A DNA stretch of 64,000 bases from Zopfochytrium polystomum (GCA_025765615.1 JAIVFJ010000038.1:186001-250000), one strand, 5' to 3'; positions 12,601-22,694 are shown, counted from the first letter of the stretch. Notes: generated from the letters alone by a model not told the origin. Translations and numbers: made by a program.

Positions 12601-12873
12601 GTCTCCCTTTTGATGGATCGGCTCCCGCGCTTCGTCTCCGCCAAACCAGTCGCGAAAGTCCTCGTTCATCCTTCTGCGGACCTCGGCGCTCAACTCCTCC
12701 GAGCCCTGGATCGAGCGGGTTCGCGGCCGCACGAGCCGGCCGCACCGGCCGTCCGCTGATTGCACTTCTTGATCGGCCGCGCGCGGGAACTGCTGGGTGG
12801 AGGCGGGTCGTCCCGGATGAGGATCAGTGATGGCGAAATGGTGAGGTGATGTGGATGCGGTTGAGGTCATCAA
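9673..12873 (-). CDS. PP2A regulatory subunit B'' (EF-hand type), multi-exon
   Basis: Regulatory B'' subunit that targets the protein phosphatase 2A core enzyme and binds calcium. Diagnostic segments in order: IPRFYFSTRDPKF (about 12140-12175), HPGLEFLSGLPVFQARY, MTLPEFRK, FSYKHFYVLYCRFWELD, EYKDFVWFML, the EF-hand loop DLDGDGVLSGYE, then LVRPKNPAHITLSDLKRC. Confident joins are exons 10925..11337, 10668..10862 and 9673..10549, plus an intron at 11338..11406. The start (12873) and the joins around 11850 and 12230 are approximate. The final exon opens with WNKFAERAYDILAQEESNQ, as in plant and protist homologues. It then adds about 280 residues absent from animal subunits: an acidic tract, a Gly-rich part and a short cysteine cluster (CTDEKCIGREC). 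The N-terminal 200 residues are disordered. Confidence 0.88.
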
Positions 12874-13338
12874 ACTTTTTTGCTGTCGTAGACCAGGGTG
12901 GTTGGGCGGGTGGAGGTGGCTATGGAGAGGGCAGGATCAGGAGAACTCTGGCTCGGCGCTCACAGTGAAAGACAGTGAAAGTAATCGCTCGCTAGGGCGC
13001 CTGCAGCTGAGCGAGTGCAGCCCAAACTACTCGATGCAGAGAATAATCTCGAGCCTTCGAAAAACGCGGAATCCGACGAAAAACGGCCGTACCTTCGATT
13101 CGATTGCAGTGACAGTATTCGTGGGGAATAATCCCACCGAGGCGATCGGGCAAGGCCGCTGTATCACAGCCTTGCAAAAGCGGCGTTGGCAGTCGACGAG
13201 CACAGCACACTCCGGCAACTGTTCTCGGAGTTGGATCGACACCACTAAACCCCTGGCGATCAACGCGATATCGAGTTGTCGACGCGAAGTGATTGGCGGA
13301 CTTCGAAAAAAAATTGTCTATGTGGGAATGGCGCCAGT

Positions 13339-13371
<33 letters not shown>

Positions 13372-13783
13372 GGGGAAAGCTCAACCATGGTAGCTTCTTT
13401 GCACATTTGCCTGACAAAAGAAAGAGCAGGAATAAATCGAGGCATGAGAGGAGACTAAGTGTGTGTGGAAGAAGAAAAAAAAGGAAATCAGTACCAAGAA
13501 ACTGCATCCGGCCGGACGAACAACAAGGCTGGGCGGGGAAGTAAAAGGCGATGTGCGCAGAAGACAATTGCAACGGGCCACAACTAGACGAAAGTACACT
13601 TCAAGGACACCGGAATACGAAGCGACATACGAAGGAAATGCATGGGCAAGACCAAACCAAATCGATAGAAATCGCTGGATCATTAACGACATCAGCCCAG
13701 GACCCTTTCTGCCAAGCTAATACATGTCCTTGGAGAAGTTAGGGTCTAAGCGAAAGGTACGTCAGCGAACGCCGCAGGCTCTC
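12874..13783. other. intergenic with poly(A) tract
   Basis: Promoter side of the PP2A B'' gene and 3' side of SNX3. An uninterrupted A run lies at about 13341-13369. The frames crossing it are lysine or phenylalanine runs without family resemblance. Confidence 0.5.
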
Positions 13784-14791
13784 TCACAAATGTTTACCCT
13801 GAATGAAAATACCGAGGACCTTCCAGTTGCAAAACAATTAGTTCAACATTTTCGTAAATTCGAAAAGAATACCTTCGACCCGGTCTGCAGAAGAGGATGT
13901 CCTGGCAAGAGCGGTTTTAGTCAAGACTGTCTTTGAGAGCCAGCTTGTTCGGCTACTCACCCGCCACACTGAAAACGAAGTGGCATTAGGTGAAAAGAGC
14001 AAGAATACGCTGTCTACTCACATTTGCAAGAATCGCTCCAAGCCCGCACGGCGCTGCTCGATCACCTCGTCCGAGAATCGGTTAGTGTAAACCTTGCCAG
14101 GAAGCTGAGGAATATTGACCCTGCGCCGATGCCTTGTTAGACCATTTTCGGAAACCCAACGCACTTGCGAACCGGGTGCTTTCTCTCTCCAATGCATCAC
14201 GGAACCATTCGAAGTCGCTGTACCGTCTTCTCACAACCGAATGCTTCAACTTGAAGGCGGGGATATTTGTCTAATGTGGTCGGGAGAGGCCACAGTGGCG
14301 GTTTTGTTTGGTGTTAACCGCTGAAGGTGGGAATTAACATATTCACCACATCGAGAACCCTCGATCGGCGTGTGACCCACCCGGCAAACGATCTCGTAGT
14401 CGACGTACTTGCTGCGGCCCTCGCCTTGCAACATCGGGTTCCGTACTTCGATCTCCAAAAAGTTCTCCGGGATACCATAGCGCTCTTCAGCCGTCTGTGG
14501 CCGATTTGAATTTGGTCGCTCAGGGATCAATCACAGGTAGCAGTTTAAGAAAGACTGACCTGTTCACGGAAATCAACTTTGGCGATGCCTGAGGTGAGAC
14601 GGAAGTTAGATTAGAATGGGACAATAGGCGATCGGACCACTGGGAGAGAAGGTGATTCGTTGGATCGCTTATGAGAGTAGTAATAAGAGGGCAGCAGGAT
14701 CGGATCCGCCGTTTGGACGTGATGGAGAGTGCAGCGCTGCGGCGCCGCAAATCGTCTTACCGTAGCTAGCCATGCCCCGGCTTGCGCTCAT
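13784..14791 (-). CDS. SNX3: sorting nexin SNX3/Grd19, PX domain, 8 exons
   Basis: Small PX-domain sorting nexin that binds PI(3)P on endosomes and works with retromer in recycling cargo to the Golgi. Exons on the minus strand: 14761..14791, 14560..14588, 14381..14518, 14173..14270, 14022..14120, 13961..13968, 13873..13901 and 13784..13819. They sum to 155 residues, close to the usual 160. PX hallmarks are visible: [27 protein letters not shown] (with the phosphoinositide-binding Arg-Arg-Tyr), the PxxP loop IPQLPGK, and [19 protein letters not shown]. The tail HPLLQTGSK...VLGIFIQ matches the family. Two oddities: an exon of only 8 nt (13961..13968), and one donor that reads GTTCGC at 14172. 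Both are forced by the conserved protein and by phase. Confidence 0.93.
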
Positions 14792-15779
14792 CTTTTGGAC
14801 AGTTCGTGGCTTTCTTTCAAACGGTAAATTTTTGTTTTTTATTACAAGGCTTCCTCTCGGCCTGTTTGGATTGAATGCACATCGCGCACGAAAGTAAAAT
14901 GGAAAATGAACTACTGCAAGTGTTCGACGATGGCTGCTCTTGGACAGTTACATATGTTTATTGATCTTGCATGTTGCAGAGAAGTTCTCCAAGGGTTTGA
15001 ACTAGCAGATTGAACAGTCACAATGTCGATATTGTCGCCAGCGCTGAGCTCAGATCACTCCAATAGTTGGAGTTTCAGTATCCTTACGGGTGAAGCTTCT
15101 CTGAGGGCTTTCGACTCTACTCTTAGTAGAGTTTCTCCCCAGGAAGGAGTGGGGACTGCTGTGTGTGGGTGGGTGGCAGCAGGACAATCTTCAAATGCTG
15201 ATACTCGAACCGCTCAGGTAATAGGGCCATACAATGACTTCCAATGTGGACACATTCTTCAAGCTGAATTTGAAACCCGCTCACGGCCATTCGGCGTGGT
15301 GGCAACACGAACAGCCATCGCGACCTACGTCGAGACATTCCCAGGTTGCTGACTTTAAGGCGTCCCCACGGGTGGACTACCCCACCTGTTTCATCAGTAA
15401 ACTTCTGCGAATAGCAGAACCAGAGAGAAAGTCACTGTTATACATTCGAGTGCAATCCCGGTCAAAGTTGTTCGTTCACGCAACAGCTTCGTTTTTTGTG
15501 TTTTGGGCGCTAATTGCTCCCCGGCGCCACCCAGCTTTGTGTGGGTCCAGTCCACAGCTGGCGTGGCTTGGTTTTGCCAGTTTGCGTTCACTGGACTGGG
15601 AGGCAGACTGTGGCGGAGCAGCAGCCCCCGATTGATTGATGGTCTGTCTTTGGGTATGATGCCGCCCAAGCTGAAATTCAGAAAAAGGGCAGCCAGAAGG
15701 GGGACAGAAGAAACATCTGTCTGTCTTGGTCCCACCAGAGCCAAATAGCACCACCACACAGCCACCGTCTCTCCAAGCG
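14792..15779. other. divergent intergenic region
   Basis: Shared upstream region between SNX3 (-) and the secreted membrane protein (+), so both promoters probably lie here. I see no TATA box close to either start and no additional gene. Confidence 0.5.
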
Positions 15780-18159
15780 ATGGTCCTTTTCGTCGCGCGG
15801 CCCGTTGCCGCCGCCGCTGCTGTAGCTGCAGCCGCGGCGTCCCTGTCCTTTGCTCCCTCCGCTGTTGCGGCCTCCCCTGTCGATGCTGCTGCCGGTAAAT
15901 ACAGATCCTCGTCATCGGATTACACTCCCGGGAAGAAGGCATCGCAATTGTGCGGGCCGCATTTGCTTGAATCCGTCCACTGGGCCGTTCGCGCTCCGTC
16001 CAACCCGGCGGCTGCTGCTGGAAAACGGCGTCGTTCTTGGCGCAAGCTTCTACTTGTTGAAATCATATTTGCTAACACGCTTCAATCCTCCTCTCAGATT
16101 CTTCTGCTCGAGCGGTTCCAGGAATCTTGCGGCGTGGTTTCCTGGAGTCTGTTTCTTTCGTAGACTCGATTCCAGGAGACCTCACCCCCAGCGAGAAAGA
16201 AGGAACAGCACCGCAGCAGAACTCGGCTTCCTCCTCGTCATCCTCTTTACCAAACCTTGCTCACATCATGGGTTTGAACATAAACGCCATGAAAAAAGTT
16301 GCAACCCTGAAGACGGGCGGTACTGGCAGCCAAGATACTTCAGCAAATGCCAATGCTGAACCTCTGGCAATCGACGACCGGCTTGCTAACGTTGGTGCTG
16401 CGCTGGAGAGGATGACAGGATCAAAGGCCGCCAAGCCGCCCTCGTCATTCGGCTCTGATTTTGCGAAGGCCGGACCAATTGTTGCCGATTCTACGGAGCA
16501 TAACGAAGTCAAGCCTCTCTTCATTAGCAACAGGCTGGAAGCCGTTGCAGCTGCTTTACAGAACGAGGCTGCCACCGCGAATTCGAAGCCACCCTCTTTC
16601 GCGTCGGATTTCGCAAAGGCAGGAGCGAAAGCTGTTGCAGAAGGAGGGGAGAGAACTGGCATATACGAGTCTATGAACAAAGCCGCCGGCGGATCTGATA
16701 CTCAGAGGAGCGAACCTTGGCCTGCGGATCAACGACTTCCTCTTGATGCCCTCAAGAGGGTAGCACCGGCCAACGCTGCAAAGGGTGATCCTTGGAGTAA
16801 ATCTGTGGACGAAGAAGACAAGAAGCCCGAAATCCGCGGCCCAAAGGATTCCAACCCACTGGGAGGGCTTGGTAGCGCTCCTGATGCAACTGTTTTATCC
16901 AGTGATGGTGAATGATCATTTTTCTTTGCATTTCGCTTCTAAGGGCACCCTTTGCATCGGACTTTTCCAGGTCACAGCCCGGCTGCTCAAAGCAAAAATG
17001 TCGATGGTTTCGGTCGCGATGCTGCCAGGTACGAAGGCTTTGCCAACGGTGACACCAGCCTTGGATCGAAATCCCTCAATGGCATCAACAAGAACCTGGA
17101 GCTCGGCAACGTCGCTACGACGCTCGGAAGCACTGAGTCCAACCGTAAAGATATTGTTTATGATGGGTTTGGCCGAGACGCAGCTCGTTACAACGGCTAT
17201 GCCCCGAAGAGCGGCGCCACAGACAAAAAAGCCCCGTTTTCTTCTGACTTTGAGCAGACTGCCAAGTCGATCGATGTCGAGCCCGCAAACGATGAATTGT
17301 TTGGTGGCATGTGGGCGAAGCGGAAGCAGGCCCAGGCCACACAAAATGACGAAGGTCTGTTCCATCACATGAGTAATTGCTGCCCTTATTTACGCACTAC
17401 ACATTTAGACTATAGGCCATTGCCGAAACCACCGACGCAACCAGGAGCAGCCTCTCCTGACTACAATCCATTCCCAGGCCCGGACCCGAAAAAGCCCGGG
17501 TCAAAAGCTTCTGGCTGGGCTGTGAAGGCTTATCATGCATCCAAGTCGGACCTTGAGGCTGCGGCCCCTGCTAGGGCGGTGTCTCCCAACGAGGTAGCCC
17601 GTCAGACCCCCCCGCAACCCAATGCGATAGCTGCTGGTCAATCAACTGCCTCGTCCATCGTTGTCCCCTCGAGCGATCATTCGAATGGTGCATCCTGGAC
17701 GAAGATTTTCAACACGGCGCTCTTCTCCCTGGCAAGTAACCTACAATCCATGAAAAATAAAGCGGCCAGCAGTGCGGCAACTGCGAACGCATTCTTGAAT
17801 AAAGCTGATGGGACCACGAGCCCAACGACGGCGGACACGAGCTCTTCAAGCGGTGGTTCGAACAACGCGGGTCTTATTGCTGCAGTCTCGATTTTGGCCG
17901 TCCTTGTTGTGGTTGGCGGCGTGACTGGTGGATGGGTATGTTTTCTGCCTTTTTGTTGTTCTTCCGACACTTTTGCTCACAAACTATTTAGTATTACAAC
18001 AAAATGAACTCTGTTCACAAAGCGGTTCACGGAACACCAAAGGCACCGCAAACGGAAGAGGCGACACCGGAGGAGGTGACAATGATCACTAAAATTGCTA
18101 AGGCACAGCACGTCAAGAAGGCTTCATTGGCGTCCGCATCGAAGCCTGCCAACCCTTGA
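15780..18159 (+). CDS. secreted single-pass membrane protein with internal repeats
   Basis: Function not recognised. Exons 15780..15894, 16098..16907, 16971..17354, 17409..17935 and 17992..18159 join in phase to 667 residues. A signal peptide (Ala/Val/Leu-rich, residues 1-30) is followed by a long polar ectodomain. A single transmembrane helix (GLIAAVSILAVLVVVGG, just before 17935) comes next, then a 55-residue basic cytosolic tail. The ectodomain has two repeat types. One ends in PPSSFGSDFAKAG and PPSFASDFAKAG after a helical NRLEAVAAAL-like part. The other reads DGFGRDAARYEGF and DGFGRDAARYNGY. A proline-rich stretch (PLPKPPTQPG) lies near 17420. It could be a cell-wall sensor or adhesion-type protein from its topology, but there is no domain evidence. 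The transmembrane segment is split from the tail by an intron. Confidence 0.7.
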
Positions 18160-18531
18160 TTGCGTTCGCTTCTGTGGGTGTACTTCTTCGTTTGGCAACA
18201 CAAACTGCAGTCGCGGCTTTCTTTTCTTTCATGCTTTTACGCTTCTTTTCAAAAACATATGCCATTCTTTTTGATTCAATCGTCCGCATGTGGATGCTCA
18301 TGAGAGATGGCCAGGCTCGGATTTTTCGTGGCCGTTGGCATATCTCACCGAGATCCTCGTTTTTCTGTTTTTTCGAGGAAGATAAGATAGTCAAGACCCA
18401 CACAGACTATTTAAATCCCCGCCGACACATTTAGATCCTCTTCTCCTCTTTCCTCTTCTCCATCCCCCCCTCAACTTCCCTGTTCCGGGCGCTGGTCCCA
18501 CTGCTCGCCTTATCGCCATCTTACAATCGGC
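18160..18531. other. intergenic, promoter of URC1 gene
   Basis: Short gap. An AT-rich TATTTAAAT motif lies near 18408 and is followed by a pyrimidine-rich stretch up to the URC1 start, a common arrangement in fungal promoters. Confidence 0.45.
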
Positions 18532-20505
18532 ATGGCTGAAAAAGCTCCAGACTCTGGCGCTGTTCTCGCGCAGCTCCTTCAGCTGGTCTCGGACCTTCGT
18601 GCTGACCAGAAAGTTCTTGCGGATAAGGTTCGTGGCGCAGAGTTGCAGTTGGACCGATTCAGTACCCGCGCGAGACCTCCTTCTCATTGCTCTTTTGATC
18701 GATCTTCAGGTCGAATCGTACCAGAAAGAATCACGAACAAGCATCAACAATTTGCAGGAGCGTATTCTCATCAACTCTGCCGCTGAGGCTGGGCTCGTGC
18801 CATATGACGCCGGTCTCCTCCCTCCATCAGGGAGGGGAACGCGCGGTAAGACGTACAGCTACAAAGTTTACTCCAGTGGTGCGTGGCTCCCTTGGATATC
18901 GTCTCTCCATCGTTGCGCTTCTTTTGGGAAAGGGGCGACGGTCAATCCGCTCCGCCACCTGACTGACCAACACCGCCACTGGCCCCGCTGTTACCCAATC
19001 TTGTTCTTCACCCAGACAACAACCTAGATTCGGAATCCGACGTGGAATCCGTTGTATCCACCTCACAAAAGTCTACTTCACCGCTTCGCGGAGGCCCGCC
19101 ACCCCCCACAGCACAGCTGAGCACCTCGGCAAGCTCGGTCACCGGCGCAAGCGCCGCGGCGGCCGCCGCAAAATCGTCCAGCAGCCTCTACAACCACCGC
19201 ATCATCCTCACAACGTACCCGGGCCAGGTAGGCATCCACCCGATCCCGCTGACGTGGGGCCACCCGAACGCGCAAGTTCGCGGGCCGATCGTCGCGTCGC
19301 GACACCCGCAGTCGCTCAAGGTGCGCAACGCGATCGGCGCGCACGGCGGGTCGTACAGCGTGTACCGCGCGCTGGCGATTGCGATCGGCGAGCTGGAGCC
19401 GTCGCACCGGCCGGACCTGCACAACACGGAGCCGGTGCACAAGATTGGGCCGCATCCGTCATGGGGCGCGCCGGACCGCATCGTGTCGATCGACCCGTGG
19501 GGCGCCGTGGTGGCCGACGTGTACGCCAAGGAGATCAAGGAGGGCGTCGACATCCGGCCGACGATTGCGATTACAAAGGCGCACATGAAGCTCGTTGAGC
19601 TCGAGGACGCGGTCAAGAAGAAGCGGCTGGTCGTTGACGGGAAGGTCGTGGTCAACGAGGCTGGCGACTTGATGGTGACGAAGGGCGCCGTTGAGCCAGT
19701 CTGGTTTTTGCCGGGCGTGGCGCAGAGGTTTGGTGTCGACGAGACTACGCTGCGGAGGGCGCTGTTTGAGGATACGGGCGGAATGTACCCGGAGCTGATT
19801 ACGCGGCCAGACTTGAAGGTGTTTTTGCCTCCCATTGGCGGCCTGTCCATTTACATCATGGGGAACCCGGATTTCCTGCACGACCCAAGCAAGAAGTTGA
19901 CCGTTCGGGTGCACGATGAGTGCAACGGTATGTGGCTAAATGCTTTCTTTGTTGATTTCGGCTTGGGTTTTCATTGTCGTGCGCTAAAGCGTTCTGTCGC
20001 TTCAGGTTCCGACGTGTTCGGTTCAGACATTTGCACCTGCCGTCCCTACCTCGTCTTTGGCATTGAAGAGTGCGTGAAAGCCGCTCAGACCGGTGGTGTG
20101 GGCTTGATCGTCTACTTCCGGAAAGAAGGGCGAGCGCTGGGAGAAGTGACCAAGTACCTCGTCTACAACGCGCGCAAGCGCGCCGAGGGCGGCGACACGG
20201 CGGCCGCGTACTTCAAGCGGACAGAAAACGTTGCCGGGGTCAAGGACATGCGGTTCCAGGCGACGATGCCGGACGTGCTGCACTGGCTGGGCATCCAAAA
20301 GATTGACCGCATGATCAGCATGTCCAACATGAAGTACGACGCGATTGTCGGCGCCGGCATTCCCATTTTGGAGCGCGTGCCTATCCCGCCCGACATGCTG
20401 CCGCCCGACTCACAGGTCGAGATTGACGCCAAGGTTGCGGCTGGCTATTTCAGCCACAACGCGGCGCCAATCGACCTGGAGAACACGAAAGGACGAACTT
20501 GGTGA
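18532..20505 (+). CDS. URC1: URC1-type GTP cyclohydrolase II-like protein (uracil catabolism)
   Basis: Exons 18532..18627, 18710..18845, 19016..19927 and 20006..20505 join in phase to 547 residues. From about residue 105 the protein matches the fungal URC1 family: HRIILTTYPGQVGIHP, RNAIGAHGGSYSVYRALA, RPTIAITKAHMKL, GAVEPVWFLPGVAQRFG, then the GTP cyclohydrolase II core. The zinc site is seen as HDECNGSDVFGSDICTC across the last intron, with three cysteines, followed by YFRKEGRALGEVTKYLVYNA. URC1 is needed for the reductive-independent uracil degradation pathway described in Lachancea kluyveri, and its exact chemistry is unsettled in my knowledge. The classical riboflavin enzyme RIB1 is shorter and lacks the N-terminal domain. 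The first 100 residues are a coiled-coil-prone and Ser/Ala-rich extension. No other URC gene is in view. Confidence 0.9.
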
Positions 20506-21150
20506 GCAGCGTTTATATTGCATGTTTGGATTCTTGTCCAGCCGCCAACGCAGTTTGTTTGACAATTCTTTGGTACGGGCAGGGACGACATCAACCATTA
20601 ACCTCCCACCACAAGCCATCACAAGTTGAAAAACATTTTGTTTGCTTGCAACGACGCTGTTTTTATTGGAGTTTTTTTTTCCCCCCTTTTTTTTTTTCTT
20701 CTTTCTTCTTTCTTCTTTCTCTTCCTCTTCAAAAGTTTCGTTGGCAGCAAATTTTGGCTTGTTTTCGGCTTCCCTCCTTGTGCATGCACCAATCCGAAAC
20801 GGCCTTCTTGTCAAATGCTCCTTAAAAATTGCCTTGTTCGTGTGACGCACGCCCGCCTGCCAAATGCAGAAGTCAATTGCACCCAACCATTTGCCAACGG
20901 TCACATGATCCACGGCCAAGACTGCGAGCGCCCCACAGAGGATTTTTGGGGGATGGAGGAGAAAAAATGTGGAGAGATGGCTCGGAGAGATTCGATGGGG
21001 AGGGAGGGAGGGAGACTGACTGAAAGACAGACTGACCCTCGACGCCGCTGGAACAAATGGAAGGGGGTGCAGACAGAGAGGAAAATTGGAAGGAGCTTCG
21101 GCTCGCTCGTCCCATCTCCACAGAAGAAAAAACATGGTTTGTTGGAGAAG
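20506..21150. other. intergenic with T-rich tract
   Basis: URC1 3' region. A pyrimidine tract lies at 20670-20735 and purine-rich sequence at 20940-21080. No credible coding frame was found. Confidence 0.5.
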
Positions 21151-21157
21151 TATAAAT
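21151..21157 (+). promoter_or_regulatory. TATA-like box upstream of hairpin array
   Basis: TATAAAT lies about 50 nt before the first hairpin and there is no protein start downstream for 1.5 kb. It could position a Pol II transcript covering the whole array. This is motif evidence only. Confidence 0.45.
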
Positions 21158-21198
21158 TCGATGGAAGTGTGTGACAGTACTTACGATAACGATACCTC

Positions 21199-21281
21199 CT
21201 GGAGCAGAGCTAAAACCAAATCTTCGTCAGCGCCCTGTTTCTCGCACGACTCCTCGCAGAGGTTTGTGTGTTTGTCCTCAC
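21199..21281 (+). ncRNA. hairpin unit 1 (divergent)
   Basis: Most degenerate member of the array. The 5' arm reads GAGCTAAAACCAAATCTTCG instead of the array consensus, and the 3' arm is GAGGTTTGTGTGTTTGTCCTCA. The CAAATCT/AGGTTTG pairing is kept, but the distal stem is weak. Confidence 0.45.
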
Positions 21282-21344
21282 TCCTGCAGCTGCAATATAG
21301 GTTGCGGCACCCACGGTACCTTCATCGGTGCATTGTTGTTGGCT

Positions 21345-21428
21345 ATGAGGTCAAAACAAATCTTCAGTCATGCATGGGACTGGAATGTTCTAATTCTCCC
21401 GCATCGTTGAGGTTTGTGTTGATCCTCA
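21345..21428 (+). ncRNA. hairpin unit 2, microRNA-precursor-like
   Basis: The 5' arm ATGAGGTCAAAACAAATCTT pairs with the 3' arm GAGGTTTGTGTTGATCCTCA, with one bulge and one mismatch. Above it ATGC pairs with GCAT and GGGA with TCCC, leaving an apical loop of about 17 nt. Confidence 0.7.
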
Positions 21429-21497
21429 CAGTTTTGCTTTGTGCGCCTACATTCGTTGCCTCTCGCTTCCTTCAGCTCCTTTCAACCCCCGGCCACT

Positions 21498-21574
21498 ATG
21501 AGGTCAAAAACAAATCTTTGCCATCGCTGTTGGCCTCATAGACAGTGATCGCACCAGATTTGCTTTGATCCTCA
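21498..21574 (+). ncRNA. hairpin unit 3, microRNA-precursor-like
   Basis: The 5' arm has one extra A in the A run. The 3' arm carries AGATTTG, so CAAATCT pairs by Watson-Crick bases where other units use G-U. The distal stem ATCGCTGT pairs with ACAGTGAT over 8 bp. Confidence 0.7.
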
Positions 21575-21631
21575 CTGTGAACTTTCAAAGCCACCCCCCA
21601 CATCTAGACCCAAAGACCCGTTTGTGATACT

Positions 21632-21711
21632 ATGAGGTCAAAACAAATCTTTAGCCAGGAGGTTCCAACTTTTTTCAGGGTCCTCCTCACTGGGGTTTGG
21701 ATTGATCCTCA
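21632..21711 (+). ncRNA. hairpin unit 4, microRNA-precursor-like
   Basis: Consensus 5' arm. The 3' arm reads GGTTTGGATTGATCCTCA. In the distal part CCAG pairs with CTGG and GAGG with CCTC around a T-rich loop. Confidence 0.7.
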
Positions 21712-21779
21712 CTGTGTGCCATACCTTCCGCCGCCCCACCCCCGATGGCCGTCTCCGTCTTCCATGATCGCTGTTGGCT

Positions 21780-21852
21780 ATGAGGTCAAAACAAATCTTT
21801 AGTCAAAGCCCGACAATCTGGAGCCTTTTGCTAAGGTTTGGTTCGACCCTCA
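21780..21852 (+). ncRNA. hairpin unit 5, microRNA-precursor-like
   Basis: Consensus 5' arm. The 3' arm is AAGGTTTGGTTCGACCCTCA. The distal CTTTAGTCAAAGCC pairs with the segment GCCTTTTGCTAAGG with one or two mismatches. Confidence 0.7.
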
Positions 21853-21894
21853 TTGTCATTCCTCCGCTGCTTTCACTCCGCAGTCTGCTGTCGT

Positions 21895-21971
21895 ATGAGG
21901 TCAAAACAAATCTTTGTCAACCTCACATTAACCTCAATGTGAGGTTCGCAAGGGTTTGTCTCTGGTCCTCA
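21895..21971 (+). ncRNA. hairpin unit 6, microRNA-precursor-like
   Basis: Consensus 5' arm. The 3' arm is AGGGTTTGTCTCTGGTCCTCA. The distal stem AACCTCACATT pairs perfectly with AATGTGAGGTT around a 6-nt loop, the most stable tip in the array. Confidence 0.72.
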
Positions 21972-22025
21972 ATCGCACGAACGCACTTACTCACTCACTT
22001 CTCCTCCGGATTTCTTCCATACGAT

Positions 22026-22099
22026 ATGAGGTCAAAACAAATCTTTTGCCAAGGAGATCGCATTAGTTTTCCTTTGCAGAGGTTTGGTGTTGATCCTCA
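22026..22099 (+). ncRNA. hairpin unit 7, microRNA-precursor-like
   Basis: Consensus 5' arm. The 3' arm is GAGGTTTGGTGTTGATCCTCA. The distal GCCAAGGA pairs with TTCCTTTGC with one mismatch, giving a stem of about 30 bp and a loop near 13 nt. Confidence 0.72.
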
Positions 22100-22168
22100 C
22101 TTCGTGGTGAGCTTCGTTTCCATTTCAGTTGATTTGAGGGATTTGAGGGATTTGAGTTAGCTTCCGCT

Positions 22169-22240
22169 ATGAGGTCAAAACAAATCTTTTGTCATTGCCG
22201 ATCTTTGTGGGCAATTGCAGAGGTTTGGTTTGGTCCTCAT
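22169..22240 (+). ncRNA. hairpin unit 8, microRNA-precursor-like
   Basis: Consensus 5' arm. The 3' arm is GAGGTTTGGTTTGGTCCTCA. The distal ATTGCC pairs perfectly with GGCAAT around a loop of about 10 nt. It is the last unit before the AATAAA. Confidence 0.72.
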
Positions 22241-22337
22241 TGCGATTTCGTCTGGTGTTAAGGCGAGATTGTTTAGCTGTTCTAACCGAGTGAAGATGGA
22301 ACGACGAGTGGACGCTTGTCTAAGGGGGTGAATGTCA

Positions 22338-22343
22338 AATAAA
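22338..22343 (+). terminator. AATAAA polyadenylation-like signal after the array
   Basis: AATAAA occurs about 100 nt after the last hairpin and well before the next coding start at 22695. It is consistent with a polyadenylated primary transcript of the array. Confidence 0.4.
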
Positions 22344-22694
22344 AAGCTTACTTATTTGTAACTCGTCTCTTTGAAACATGTGCCGTCCTCCAAGCTCTCT
22401 CAAATCGTCATTCGGCATGCACTCCGCCTCACTTGTGCCTCAATTCCAGATGCTGTTTGGCGCTCCTTGACAATGTTCGTTTGACATGTCCTTTCCTCGC
22501 ACCTTCGCGAATTTCGAATCAGAAGATCGTCTGGCGGTGTTCGGGTCCTCTTTCGGTGAAGTGCAGGCGCCAAACTCCGCAACCAGCGACAACTGTAAAA
22601 AGAAGCGCTCCACTCGCACACCGAAGCGCACCCACCGTCAACAACCAAGGAAAGGCAAAGAAAGGAGCCCATCAAAACAAATCTGTCCATAAAC

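Noticed and set aside
19078..19914. Antisense ORFs over URC1
   Set aside because: Shadow frames of the GC-rich URC1 coding sequence. The sense frame carries the conserved motifs.
21345..22240. CRISPR array
   Set aside because: The repeats are spaced 110-150 nt apart and lie in a eukaryotic setting. Each has an internal partner arm, so the unit is a hairpin, not repeat plus spacer. No cas gene is present.
21345..22240. C/D or H/ACA snoRNA cluster
   Set aside because: No RTGATGA and CTGA boxes near the ends, and no conserved ACA at the 3' end of the units. A non-standard snoRNA cannot be fully excluded.
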